From an uncultured Clostridia bacterium (GTDB lineage: Bacteria > Bacillota_I > Bacilli_A > RF39 > UBA660), in contig CAMUZE010000002.1 of assembly GCA_947165135.1 (NCBI GenBank), positions 27,083 to 91,082 of the forward strand: a stretch of 64,000 nucleotides of DNA, written 5' to 3'. A program made the position numbers and the translations under genes. Under the pieces are notes generated by a model. That model ran no database searches. It saw only the letters and a list, made by a program, of their open reading frames with translations, and was not told where the DNA came from. This document shows positions 1 to 9,200 of the stretch, piece after piece (the first letter of the stretch is position 1; every line of letters begins with the position of its first letter).

Positions 1-175
1 CAAATAATACCCACTCACCAATATTAAAATCATTTTTATAATTTGATGCTATCTTAATATATGCCCCTATATCAAAAATCTTCTTTATTCCGTTTATTAT
101 CCCTTTAAATATTGATATAAATCCCGAAAAGAATTGTGATAGTATTTCATAAAAATATTTTATAAAAGTTTTCAT
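1..175 (-). CDS. N-terminal fragment of an unknown protein, cut by the window edge
   Basis: The reading frame starts at an ATG at 175 behind an AGGTG ribosome-binding site and runs off the left edge after 58 codons. The visible part begins MKTFIKYFYEILSQFF and is hydrophobic and aromatic with interspersed lysines, which could be a membrane-associated amphipathic segment. It starts 9 bp beyond the stop of the preceding gene, and its ribosome-binding site overlaps that stop, so it is probably the next gene of the surface operon. I do not recognise the family. Confidence 0.6.
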   Translation of the reverse strand, partial: MKTFIKYFYEILSQFFSGFISIFKGIINGIKKIFDIGAYIKIASNYKNDFNIGEWVLF

Positions 176-183
176 CTTTCACC

Positions 184-1161
184 TCACAATACAACTATTT
201 CTGTTCCTATATCCTCTCTACTATTTATAATAATATCATAATATTTAGCATTTTTGTTAACAAAAATATAACTAAATAATAATAAACAATCAAAATCCAT
301 ATCGTAACTCTCATCTAGTTCAACACAAATGCTAAATCCTTCATTAATTAATTTATTAACAGTCTTCTTGTTTTCTTTATATTCTTTATATTTCAGTTTC
401 AAATTAACCTTGGATTTTAAAAACTCATTGTCAAGTACTCTTAAATATTTAAGTATTTTCTTTTGCTTTCCGAACAATGATGTTGGAAAATCTACAACAT
501 ATTCATTTTTAAAATTTAATTTAGTTATATCATCTATTACCCTATAAGATATCAAAAGTAATGATAAATATAATTTATTCTCATTCACCATTTCAGAATT
601 ATAAGCCTTTTCTATGGCATATTCACTATATAATTTAGATAAATTACAATTTTGATCTAGTGTTACCACGCTTATATATCCTTGATATTTTTTTTCATTT
701 AAACTAAATTCATTTGAAGTAAATACCTTAGATAATTCTTGTTTCTTGCTTAAAAAATTTCTCAATAAAGCTGTTAATTCTTCTTTAGCTGTTATGTTAT
801 ATACTAACGTAATTGTATTATCACTAAATAATGTTTTGATTAAAGAATTTAGTTCATTTGGTGTTTCACATTTTTCTATGAACAAAACATAACTAAATAA
901 TGCAAAAATATTTTTAATTTTTTCTGACTTATCCTCATTTTCTTTAATCATCTCTTTAGCAATGCTATTTAATTCTTTGTTTAATCTTTCAGTAAATTTA
1001 TTTTCTTTTATTACAAATTCATTATAATACCTAATACTAATGTATTTATCTATAAAAGGCCTTACTAAACTTCTTTCATATTTATTGGCTAGTAAAATTC
1101 TAAAATAGCTAGAAAGAAAATTATCAATAAATTTCATATAATCATCAAAAATACAATTCAT
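184..1161 (-). CDS. Hypothetical 325-residue cytoplasmic protein of the surface locus
   Basis: This is a lysine- and leucine-rich protein with no signal peptide or clear membrane segment, probably mostly helical. The start at 1161 is supported by AGGAGG just upstream, which overlaps the stop of the preceding TasA-like gene. No catalytic motif was recognised. Like the 503-residue protein encoded at 4662-6173 it is a large soluble protein inside an operon of secreted proteins, so a role in assembly or regulation of the surface structure is possible, but that is inference from position only. Confidence 0.6.
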   Translation of the reverse strand: MNCIFDDYMKFIDNFLSSYFRILLANKYERSLVRPFIDKYISIRYYNEFVIKENKFTERLNKELNSIAKEMIKENEDKSEKIKNIFALFSYVLFIEKCETPNELNSLIKTLFSDNTITLVYNITAKEELTALLRNFLSKKQELSKVFTSNEFSLNEKKYQGYISVVTLDQNCNLSKLYSEYAIEKAYNSEMVNENKLYLSLLLISYRVIDDITKLNFKNEYVVDFPTSLFGKQKKILKYLRVLDNEFLKSKVNLKLKYKEYKENKKTVNKLINEGFSICVELDESYDMDFDCLLLFSYIFVNKNAKYYDIIINSREDIGTEIVVL

Positions 1162-1169
1162 TTTTCCTC

Positions 1170-2072
1170 CTAACTAGCAGTAAATGATATTACAGGTGTG
1201 TTATTAACAATCGGGTATGTATAATCTATACTACTATTTCTTTTATAAAATCTTACTTCTTGGCTCATCATCATATCCATTGGGAATGTTATACTGCTTA
1301 TATAGTTTACTCCCTGATATGCAGTCGTCTGTGTTGTGGACGAAGCAACTATATCACTTGTTGTATCAATGATAATCACACTAGGATCAAATGATAATGT
1401 TATTACAACTGACGCACATTTAGCTTTATCAGCGCTTGACAACGCTAAATATTCATCTATCGTTAATAAATGTCCAGCAGTATAATCTCCAAATGGAGTT
1501 ATTACTTTATATGTGTCTAATGCATTTGTAACAGTAAAAATTAAATATGGAGAACCAACACTATCAGTTATTTGATAATCAACTCCTCTTCGACCTACTG
1601 TAACAACAAAAGTTGCACTTAATGTTTTCTCATAAGGGCTACTAGATGAGGCAGTTACAGTTGCCGTGATAGACTCATTATCAGCAAAAGCACGAACAGG
1701 AATGATTGTTAAAGTAAAATTATCTGTTTTTTCTGCTACTTGAATAACACCACTATTAGAATTTAAGTTGCAAAGAATTAAAGTGTTATCACAAGTGGTA
1801 GTGAGTGTATATGAAATATCAGCATCACTTGTTAATATATTATTCTTATGGTTATTAAGTTCAAACTGTATTTCAATGTTACTCGCACCACCCCAGTTAT
1901 TAATTCCATAGGTAATACCGCCAGGGACTAATTTATCGCTATTAAAAAAGAAATTATTTGCTTCCATTAAATAATTTTTTATATTTTCAGTTACATATCT
2001 ACTAAATGTAATTCCTAATGGAAGTAATAGTATAATCATTATTAATATTATCAATATTTTACGTCTCTTCAT
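1170..2072 (-). CDS. Membrane-anchored or secreted surface protein of the SipW-substrate type
   Basis: The N-terminus (MKRRKILIILIMIILLLPLG) is a basic start plus a hydrophobic segment of about 20 residues, followed by TFSRYV. A hydrophobic stretch followed closely by an aromatic/arginine motif resembles SipW-dependent precursors (TasA, camelysin). The rest is Thr/Ser/Val-rich, with alternating beta patterns and little charge, as in extracellular beta-sandwich proteins. One cysteine pair (Cys-Asp-Asn-Thr-Leu-Ile-Leu-Cys) lies in the first half. GGAG precedes the ATG by 8 nt. It lies 41 bp after the 203-residue TasA-like gene. Assignment to the SipW-substrate group is inferred from the N-terminus and from the signal peptidase gene two positions upstream. 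Confidence 0.6.
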   Translation of the reverse strand: MKRRKILIILIMIILLLPLGITFSRYVTENIKNYLMEANNFFFNSDKLVPGGITYGINNWGGASNIEIQFELNNHKNNILTSDADISYTLTTTCDNTLILCNLNSNSGVIQVAEKTDNFTLTIIPVRAFADNESITATVTASSSSPYEKTLSATFVVTVGRRGVDYQITDSVGSPYLIFTVTNALDTYKVITPFGDYTAGHLLTIDEYLALSSADKAKCASVVITLSFDPSVIIIDTTSDIVASSTTQTTAYQGVNYISSITFPMDMMMSQEVRFYKRNSSIDYTYPIVNNTPVISFTAS

Positions 2073-2113
2073 CGCTATTCTCCATATTAAAAATTATACC
2101 ATATAAAAAGAGG

Positions 2114-2713
2114 TTATGCAACTTGGGATGCGTTTATAATAATGGAAAACATCTCAATAACCCCTTGGTAAGAATCTGGCTTATTTTTGTTTTCTAAAGG
2201 GAAAACAACTTTCAATGTATATTCATCTGTTTCATCTCTCAAATGACTAAAAGTTCTAACGTCATCGCAATTATAAACTTTGTAATATACATCATTATCG
2301 TCTTGCCTCAAAAGTGTATTTGAAATTATATTTGTGTGTGCACCTTCAAAGGACTGATTTCTTATTATTTCATACTGTAATGGGAGATTAGTAGTCGTTT
2401 CAAACTTAATAGTATATTCTAAATCAACATCTGCCCTTTTATTATTTTTCTTATTAGTAACATAAAATCTATAATACTTAGGTGCACTACTAGGTTCCAA
2501 TCCATCAATATATATTTGATTTTCATATAATCCTTGATCTATTACGAAGAATGCAACATTTGCATTGGCACTTACATCAACATCCGATTCATATCTTGTA
2601 TATGTTCTTCCAGCAATATTAACTATTAAAACTAGCGATACAAAAACAAATATTAGTTTAGTTACTAATAGGAACTTCTTTTTATCAAAAGTTTTAAAGA
2701 AATTACTAAGCAT
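2114..2713 (-). CDS. TasA/camelysin-like secreted protein
   Basis: A hydrophobic segment (about residues 17-37 of the mature reading) ends in GRTYTRYESDVDVSANANVA, the kind of junction seen in SipW-processed TasA and camelysin relatives. Downstream is a beta-rich region of about 150 residues with YRFYVTN, matching the alternating strands of that family. I chose the ATG at 2713 because GGAG lies 6 nt upstream. An earlier in-frame ATG at 2725 has no ribosome-binding site. The start overlaps the stop of the signal peptidase gene (2706-2708), indicating translational coupling of enzyme and substrate. The exact subfamily is uncertain. Confidence 0.65.
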   Translation of the reverse strand: MLSNFFKTFDKKKFLLVTKLIFVFVSLVLIVNIAGRTYTRYESDVDVSANANVAFFVIDQGLYENQIYIDGLEPSSAPKYYRFYVTNKKNNKRADVDLEYTIKFETTTNLPLQYEIIRNQSFEGAHTNIISNTLLRQDDNDVYYKVYNCDDVRTFSHLRDETDEYTLKVVFPLENKNKPDSYQGVIEMFSIIINASQVA

Positions 2714-3404
2714 TCTTATCTCCATTCATATTATTATCTATTCTTTTCATTAATTCATCTAAATCTAGTCTAACTGTATAATTTAAAAATTCTTGTTCTT
2801 TCTTATCAAAAGTCACCTTTTCCCCATTTATTACTTTATCTGTTTTCTTATATAATGCATTTATTTCATCACTAGTCATTTTAGGACTATTTTTTTCTTT
2901 ATTAATCTCTTCTAAAGGAATATTCTGAATTTTATTAATTATTTTAATATTTTTCTTTTCTTTATATCCTTTATAAGAGAATGCAAAATCAAATAATATT
3001 AACGTAGTGAAAATCATTATTAATATTGTTGGAGTTGTTAATACTTTATGCCAAACACCTGCTTTTGAAGAAATTTTAACAACTTTACCAATTATCTTAT
3101 CTTTAGTAATTGCAACATCTTTAGCATTATTAGCATCCCCTTTAGTAACATAATTATTAGTATTTACGGTTACAATTCTATGCGTGATATATGATTTTTC
3201 ATTTTTAAATGTAACAATATCTCCAACGTTATAATTATTACTATCTTTTACAATTATTAAATCATTTTGACTAATAGTTGGTTCCATACTTCCGGTTGCC
3301 ACGCTAAAAACAGAGTATCCAAATAATTCGAAATAATCCTCTCCTTTTAGCATCATTCTAACTTTACCAATTATTATTAATACTAGTACTAAGAACACTA
3401 GCAA
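2706..3404 (-). CDS. sipW: SipW-type signal peptidase I (S26B family), probably active
   Basis: The catalytic pattern of the ER/SipW-type signal peptidases is complete: GSMEPT with the nucleophile near residue 39, ITHRI with the general-base histidine near residue 75, and TKGDANN with the conserved Gly-Asp near residue 90. A membrane segment lies at the N-terminus and a second near residues 125-145, followed by a charged cytoplasmic tail of about 85 residues. The only in-frame start is a TTG at 3404 without a ribosome-binding site. The good GAAGGA site further up serves an ATG at 3462 that is out of frame by one base (see findings). It should release the TasA-like proteins encoded on both sides. 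Confidence 0.85.
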   Translation of the reverse strand: MLVFLVLVLIIIGKVRMMLKGEDYFELFGYSVFSVATGSMEPTISQNDLIIVKDSNNYNVGDIVTFKNEKSYITHRIVTVNTNNYVTKGDANNAKDVAITKDKIIGKVVKISSKAGVWHKVLTTPTILIMIFTTLILFDFAFSYKGYKEKKNIKIINKIQNIPLEEINKEKNSPKMTSDEINALYKKTDKVINGEKVTFDKKEQEFLNYTVRLDLDELMKRIDNNMNGDKNA

Positions 3405-3464
3405 AGTTAAAATATCAACAATAGTTTTAACAACTTTCTTTATTATTTTAACTACACCCCATTT

Positions 3465-4106
3465 TTAATTTCCTTCATTACCTTCATTTGGATCTTGGTA
3501 TTCAACTAAAGTTTCCCCTAAATATTGAACAGCATGCACATTAATAGGAATAGCCAATTGGTTATTTTCAACCATTCCCAATTCAGTATCTGATTCATCA
3601 TGATTTCCATCATCATCCCAATTTAATGTCACTCTTATGGTTATAACTTCATCATTTTGTATTGAAGCTAAACTAACTATTCCAGAATATGTGTTAACAT
3701 CTGTCCTTATTGTGCTTCCTGAATTTAAAGCTTCAACGCTAACATTGATATTGTCTTCATAATCGATTTCATCTACTAAAAATTCAATATCATATTTTAC
3801 TGCAACATCGCAGTCGGTAGCATCAAATATTAAATCAAAATACGCACTTGTTCCAGGCGCAATATATCCATCAGCAACTGTAGCAGAACTTTCATATACA
3901 AAGTTGCTTATAGTTATATCTTCATCAAGTCCAGAAGTAATTAATTGATTACTTAATCTTATTATCCACTTTCCTATCTCATTATTTGCAATTCCATAAG
4001 CGTCTGTTTCAAATAAAGCATATGTATCTTTAAATATTAAAGCGGTTATTGCAACAAGCACAATAACGCCAGTCCATAATAATATTTTTATTTTATTCTT
4101 CTTCAT
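3465..4106 (-). CDS. tasA-like: TasA/camelysin-like SipW-dependent surface protein
   Basis: The N-terminus is MKKNKIKILL, a hydrophobic core to about residue 25 and then DTYALFETDAYG, a close match in style to SipW-dependent precursors, in which the mature chain starts near an A-x-F motif. PGTSAYFDLIF followed by a Cys-containing beta region resembles the core of TasA-like proteins. The C-terminus is short, acidic and asparagine-rich. The start overlaps the end of the upstream signal peptidase-like gene by 14 nt, and the active signal peptidase follows directly. It is probably secreted to the cell surface and may polymerise as TasA does; polymerisation is inference. Confidence 0.7.
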   Translation of the reverse strand: MKKNKIKILLWTGVIVLVAITALIFKDTYALFETDAYGIANNEIGKWIIRLSNQLITSGLDEDITISNFVYESSATVADGYIAPGTSAYFDLIFDATDCDVAVKYDIEFLVDEIDYEDNINVSVEALNSGSTIRTDVNTYSGIVSLASIQNDEVITIRVTLNWDDDGNHDESDTELGMVENNQLAIPINVHAVQYLGETLVEYQDPNEGNEGN

Positions 4107-4626
4107 CTTTACTTGATTTAATTTCTTCTATTATTGAATAAACCTCATAAACTACGGCAAAAATTGTTGGGAATATAATAAAGAACATAAATCCCCATTT
4201 TGATTCTAAAATTGACAAAAGTAATCCCCATTTATGATATACTTTTGCTTCTTTAGCAGGACCCATTAATTTGTTAAATGACACAGAATCATCTCCAAAA
4301 TAATATGCATCCTCTGCATGATCAACTCTATCTATTCTATTTATTTTTCCATAATTAATAAACACAGCATCTTCTGGATTATCAATAATGAAGAATGCAA
4401 AATCTCCTACATTATATTTTTCTTCTATTACTTTTTTTGTAATAACTATATCATGTTTTAAATAATCCGGTTCTAATCTTTCATTATCAACAACAAATAT
4501 TGAATAATCACCAATTTCACTTACACTATATTTATTATAGGAAAGTAACAATATTGTAGTTACTATTGCTATAATAACCCAAATACTAATCAACACCCAT
4601 TTTATTACGTTACCTATTATCTTCAT
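4093..4626 (-). CDS. Signal peptidase-like protein lacking catalytic residues
   Basis: The protein aligns by eye with the neighbouring SipW-type enzyme: YSIFVVDNERLEP corresponds to YSVFSVATGSMEP, YNVGDFAFF to YNVGDIVTF, and YYFGDD to YVTKGD. The nucleophilic serine position is Arg (near residue 50) and the histidine position is Asn (near residue 96). It keeps an N-terminal and a C-terminal membrane segment. It is therefore a membrane protein of signal peptidase fold that should not cleave. It could be a chaperone, scaffold or regulator for the TasA-like substrate whose gene overlaps its 3' end. The start is supported by AGGGAG. Confidence 0.7.
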   Translation of the reverse strand: MKIIGNVIKWVLISIWVIIAIVTTILLLSYNKYSVSEIGDYSIFVVDNERLEPDYLKHDIVITKKVIEEKYNVGDFAFFIIDNPEDAVFINYGKINRIDRVDHAEDAYYFGDDSVSFNKLMGPAKEAKVYHKWGLLLSILESKWGFMFFIIFPTIFAVVYEVYSIIEEIKSSKDEEE

Positions 4627-4661
4627 TTTACATCTCCCTACTATATTTTAATTATAATATT

Positions 4662-6173
4662 TTACTCATTTTTAGTCAATTCTTTGCCAGAATCAATAAT
4701 GAATTTTATATCTTTTAAATTGATACCTAAATTAATTATGTCATAATAGATTAATAGCTTATCGATATTTTCAATAATTTTATCTATTTGATCACTACTA
4801 ATTTTTTCATCATCTACTATAATTCCATTTAATCTGTATTTTTGACTTATCATTTCTAATACATTTTTTTCTTCTAATAGAACTATATTATCAATTACAT
4901 CAACACTTCTATCATAAATATATTTCTGTAATTCTAATAAATTATCATCTATAGATTTAATATTAATTTCCACATCTTGTTTTTGTAATAAATTAATAAA
5001 ATAATTAAAATTATATGTAGTTAATTTTAAAACATCATAATAATTAGTCTCGGTTGTAAAATAATTTCTTATTACCTCTTTAATAGCAAGTTCATCTAAA
5101 TCATTATATAGATTTGAAAGATTAGTAATAATTTTTTCTCTATCTAATTTGGCATTAGCGAGTTTTTCTCTATTTAATTTAAATAGTCCTTTTTTATTTA
5201 TTTTCTTATTTATTGAAAATAAATTTTTTTCTTCTTTAGATATTTCCTTTAATTTATTATTAAATAAATCTTTATATTCTTCTTTATGACTATATAATTC
5301 TTTAAAATCAGTGATAATAAATTGATATTTTGAGTATCCTTTATATTCAATTAATGACTTTTTATAATTAACTAAATTGCCATAATTTCTAACATTCTCA
5401 GCATTTGTTATTAAACTACTTATTAATATATTCATTTTACTATCATCATCATACTCATCAATATCTAATTTATCGTTAATAAATAAGTTATAAATATATT
5501 TTTTATTAGTGTGTTTTATATTATCAACGTCATCTAGTTTTGCTCTATATAATGCTATATAATTATGGAAATCAAATTTAGAATATTTGGCTTTATAATA
5601 AGAATCTATCTTAGATTTGTTTTTATAATATAAATACCATATATTTAATGATATTTGCTTAATAATATTTGGCTCTTTAAAATATATTTCATTAAATATA
5701 TTTTGTATTTCTTCTTTAGAATTTAATAGTGTACTTATATATAAGTTAACACTTTCAGTATGATTAAAATCTTTTTCAGTAAGAATAATTCCGACTGTTT
5801 TAAAACTATCAAATATTTCAAGTAATACTTCATTTATTTTACTTAGTCCTTCTCCACTTGAATTATTTAACTTATATAATAAGTAATTTAAATTCATTTT
5901 CTCATTAGAAGAACATCTAATATCAGATAATTTTAAAGTGTCGTAATCAATGCTAACATCTTCTAATTTTAATAATGTATTCTCATATACACTTGATATG
6001 TTAGTTCTTCTTTTGTTGATTTCATCTTCACATTCTTTAAGTTTTACAATATATTCTTCTAAACATTTGGAAACATACTCTGTATATTTTTCTAGATTTT
6101 TCTTATTGTTTGTAGGAAGGATATCTATGTTAGAATTAATCTTTTCAATTTCTTCATTAATTTTATCAATCAT
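4662..6173 (-). CDS. Hypothetical 503-residue soluble, coiled-coil-rich protein
   Basis: The protein is rich in Lys, Glu, Ile and Asn, with heptad-like stretches at residues 1-70 and 290-350. It has no signal peptide and no recognised motif. The ATG at 6173 overlaps the stop of the 33-codon ORF upstream (8-nt overlap), so it is probably translated by coupling. It sits between the giant surface protein and the signal peptidase-like gene, all on the same strand. A cytoplasmic role in building or exporting the surface structure is possible, but only the position suggests it. Confidence 0.6.
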   Translation of the reverse strand: MIDKINEEIEKINSNIDILPTNNKKNLEKYTEYVSKCLEEYIVKLKECEDEINKRRTNISSVYENTLLKLEDVSIDYDTLKLSDIRCSSNEKMNLNYLLYKLNNSSGEGLSKINEVLLEIFDSFKTVGIILTEKDFNHTESVNLYISTLLNSKEEIQNIFNEIYFKEPNIIKQISLNIWYLYYKNKSKIDSYYKAKYSKFDFHNYIALYRAKLDDVDNIKHTNKKYIYNLFINDKLDIDEYDDDSKMNILISSLITNAENVRNYGNLVNYKKSLIEYKGYSKYQFIITDFKELYSHKEEYKDLFNNKLKEISKEEKNLFSINKKINKKGLFKLNREKLANAKLDREKIITNLSNLYNDLDELAIKEVIRNYFTTETNYYDVLKLTTYNFNYFINLLQKQDVEINIKSIDDNLLELQKYIYDRSVDVIDNIVLLEEKNVLEMISQKYRLNGIIVDDEKISSDQIDKIIENIDKLLIYYDIINLGINLKDIKFIIDSGKELTKNE

Positions 6174-6267
6174 TTTTAGTATCCTCCAATTTTTGATTTA
6201 AACTTTTAACAAAACTTTTTAATATTTTGTAAAGTTCCAATAATTCTTTATTATTTAATTCGTTCAT
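6166..6267 (-). CDS. Small 33-residue ORF between the giant surface protein and the 503-residue protein
   Basis: The frame begins MNELNNKELLELYKILKSF and ends LEDTKND. A strong AGGGAGG ribosome-binding site precedes the ATG, only 11 bp after the stop of the giant gene, and its stop overlaps the next start. The product would be a charged, helical peptide with no membrane segment. It may be a genuine small protein, or a leader ORF whose translation delivers ribosomes to the downstream start. It is too short to assign to a family. Confidence 0.5.
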   Translation of the reverse strand: MNELNNKELLELYKILKSFVKSLNQKLEDTKND

Positions 6268-6277
6268 AAATTCCTCC

Positions 6278-9200
6278 CTATTTTATTATAATATACCTTT
6301 CTAATGTACCAATTATTGAAGTATCTCCATACAAGATAAATTCTATTTTATAAGTACCTGTTAATAAATCATCTTTGAGTGTAAATATTACTTGTGCATT
6401 ATCAGTTGGATTATCTAAGAATATATATTCGTTAGTATTATATCCTTGGAACAATATATTATCTAAGTAATCAGCAGCATCCACTAATGTATAAGTTGTA
6501 TCATATACTGTATTGTAGTTTCTTCTATACATTTTAAAATTAATCTTTGGGCTTGTCAAACCTGAATTATATCTTACGTTGTATACTATTGTATTATCAC
6601 CATTAGCATTTGTTCCAGTTGCAGCATCTATCATCATTTCTTCAGCGCTAGTTTCAATATTTAAACCATATATTTCATTTACAATTTCAATATCAAGATC
6701 AACATAATCTGAAGAATTTAATCCATAGTAGATGCCATCTGGAGAACCGAACGTCTCGACTCGTAGTTTGTAATCTCCACTTGCAAGACTCGATGTTCCA
6801 GTATTAACAATTATCCATTTTTCAGCACTATCAACCTTGTCTGCAATTTTAACTCTTGTAGTTCCATCAATATTTGGATAATATCTATCTTCACCAATTG
6901 TATAATATAGTCCAAGAAGAGTAATACCAGGAACAACATTACCATCTTCATTAATTAATGATATCTTAATACCCAATTTAGAATCAAAGTAATGTGTATC
7001 ATATATAGTTGCAGAACCAATAGTAGATTGTGTGTATTCAATATCTAAGTCAGCTGTGAATGTTTCACCTGCATATATTTTTTCTTTATCAAGTTCACCA
7101 TCTATATCTATTACAGCATCCTTATTTGCATAAATATTATACACCAAATCTAAATGTTGTGGTGCTAAAACACTATAAATTGTATCGTTTGTTGCATTTC
7201 TTATTTCTAGTAATAATTCATTATTAAGAGCATCGGATGTAATATTAGTATCGCCAAAATCAATTATAAATATAAAATCTTCATTACAATAATTATTTGC
7301 TGTACAATACTCACTATTTTTAGTAGCATCATTATAATAAACACCACTATTTATAGCTCCCATAACCTCCAAAATTGAGAAATTATATGTTGCTTCATTA
7401 TATAAACTTAATTGTGATGTTGCAGACGTAACATCATTTTGAGTTATAACATGATAATAATATTCTGGTGTATTTTTACTTAAGTCTATCATAGTAATTT
7501 TAGTATTCAATGGTAATACATAATTTGATACCAACGTTCTATAATATCCAGTTCTATATATTGTAGATCCAGAGTTAAATAATGAATAATATGTACTTAT
7601 CGCAGATGATGAAGTTATATTAGCAGTAGTTGATGTAAATAAATCATATTTTCTACCTGGTGTTAAAGCACCTTCATAGTTTACAGTATCAAATAATGTA
7701 CGGGTTAAATTAGCAGTAATTATTAATCTTTTTGTTTCTTTAGTTAGTGCATCAATTTGTCTTACAGACATTAATTGAATTCTAACTCTACCCATATCTC
7801 CAGAAGTACCAATATTCTTTGAGTGATGTAAATAGAATAACACAGTTGGTGTAGATGTACTATTACCACCAACATATTCTCTGGTTCCAATTATATTATT
7901 ATTTGCTCTTGATAAGAACGAAGTATAACCATTAGTTAACCAACCAGAGTTACTTGTTTCCATTGAAAGACCCATGATTGTGTCTGCATCATTAGTAGTA
8001 TTAGCTATCTTACTAATGTTTGTTTTTTCAACTAATTGAATGCCACTGGCTAATTCACTATAATCAAATCCAAGAATTTGGAAACTTGTATTTGGATCTG
8101 TAAAGTCTCTTAATGATAACTCAGTAGTACCAAGAGTTGAATATTTAGATGCAGATAAGTCAACTTCATATTCAATAACGCCTTCACCAATAGTCCACAT
8201 GTACATTTGTCCAACAGGTGGTATTGGTTCTATATAATTAATTTTATTTTTACTTGTTTCCTCATCAATATAGTTAGTATAAAAACCATCAACTTCTATA
8301 TCATGATTTGTTTTATGAAGTCCTAAGACATAAGAACTTACATTATCAAATACGCCTCCCCAATCAAGAACTTCATCATAATTAAACTTATTATAAATAC
8401 CTGTGTTAATTGTTCCATTTCCATTATATTTATACATTCCAAAGAATGACATACCGCTTACTTCGCCATAGTCTGTTGCACTTTGGTTTTTAGCAATATT
8501 TAATTTCTTATCTGCAAACATGTATACTCTATTGTCAACATTTTTAGTAACAGTTCCATGTTCAGTGTCTATTTGTACAGCAGCAAGGGAACCATTGCTA
8601 GTTAAACTCTTAAATTCTTTTAACAAGTTAGCACCAGTTTCCAAGAATAATGTTGAATTATTCTTAAGATCTAATTCATCTATTCTAGATAATGTAAATA
8701 GAACATCTGAATATTCATTTTCTCTATCTGTTGCTCCTTCTAATACAATAGAAGAATTATCAATTACTAATAAATTTGTTCTTTGTATAGATACATTTCT
8801 CTTAGGATCATTAAATGTACCATAATTTTTGATAGTAACAGTACTATCACCTGCTGCAGTTGAAGCATTACCACTTCCAAAGATTGAGCCTGATATAGTA
8901 AACTGATTTCTATTTGCTCCGTTAATATTAACATTAATACCTTGAGTAACACTAATGAATGTCCAGTCATATACATCAGAACCTGATGCATTGGCTTCGC
9001 CACCACCGAATACAGTTCCACTTATAACAATGTCACCACTACTAATTCCATTTACTAGTGTAACATCATTTCCTATGTTAACATCTGTTTCACCATATAC
9101 TTTAGAAGTATTTGCGCCACCATACACATTTCCATGTATTATAGCACCTGCAATTTTTACTGATGCAACGGAATTATCTGCTGATTGAGTACCAGTTTCG

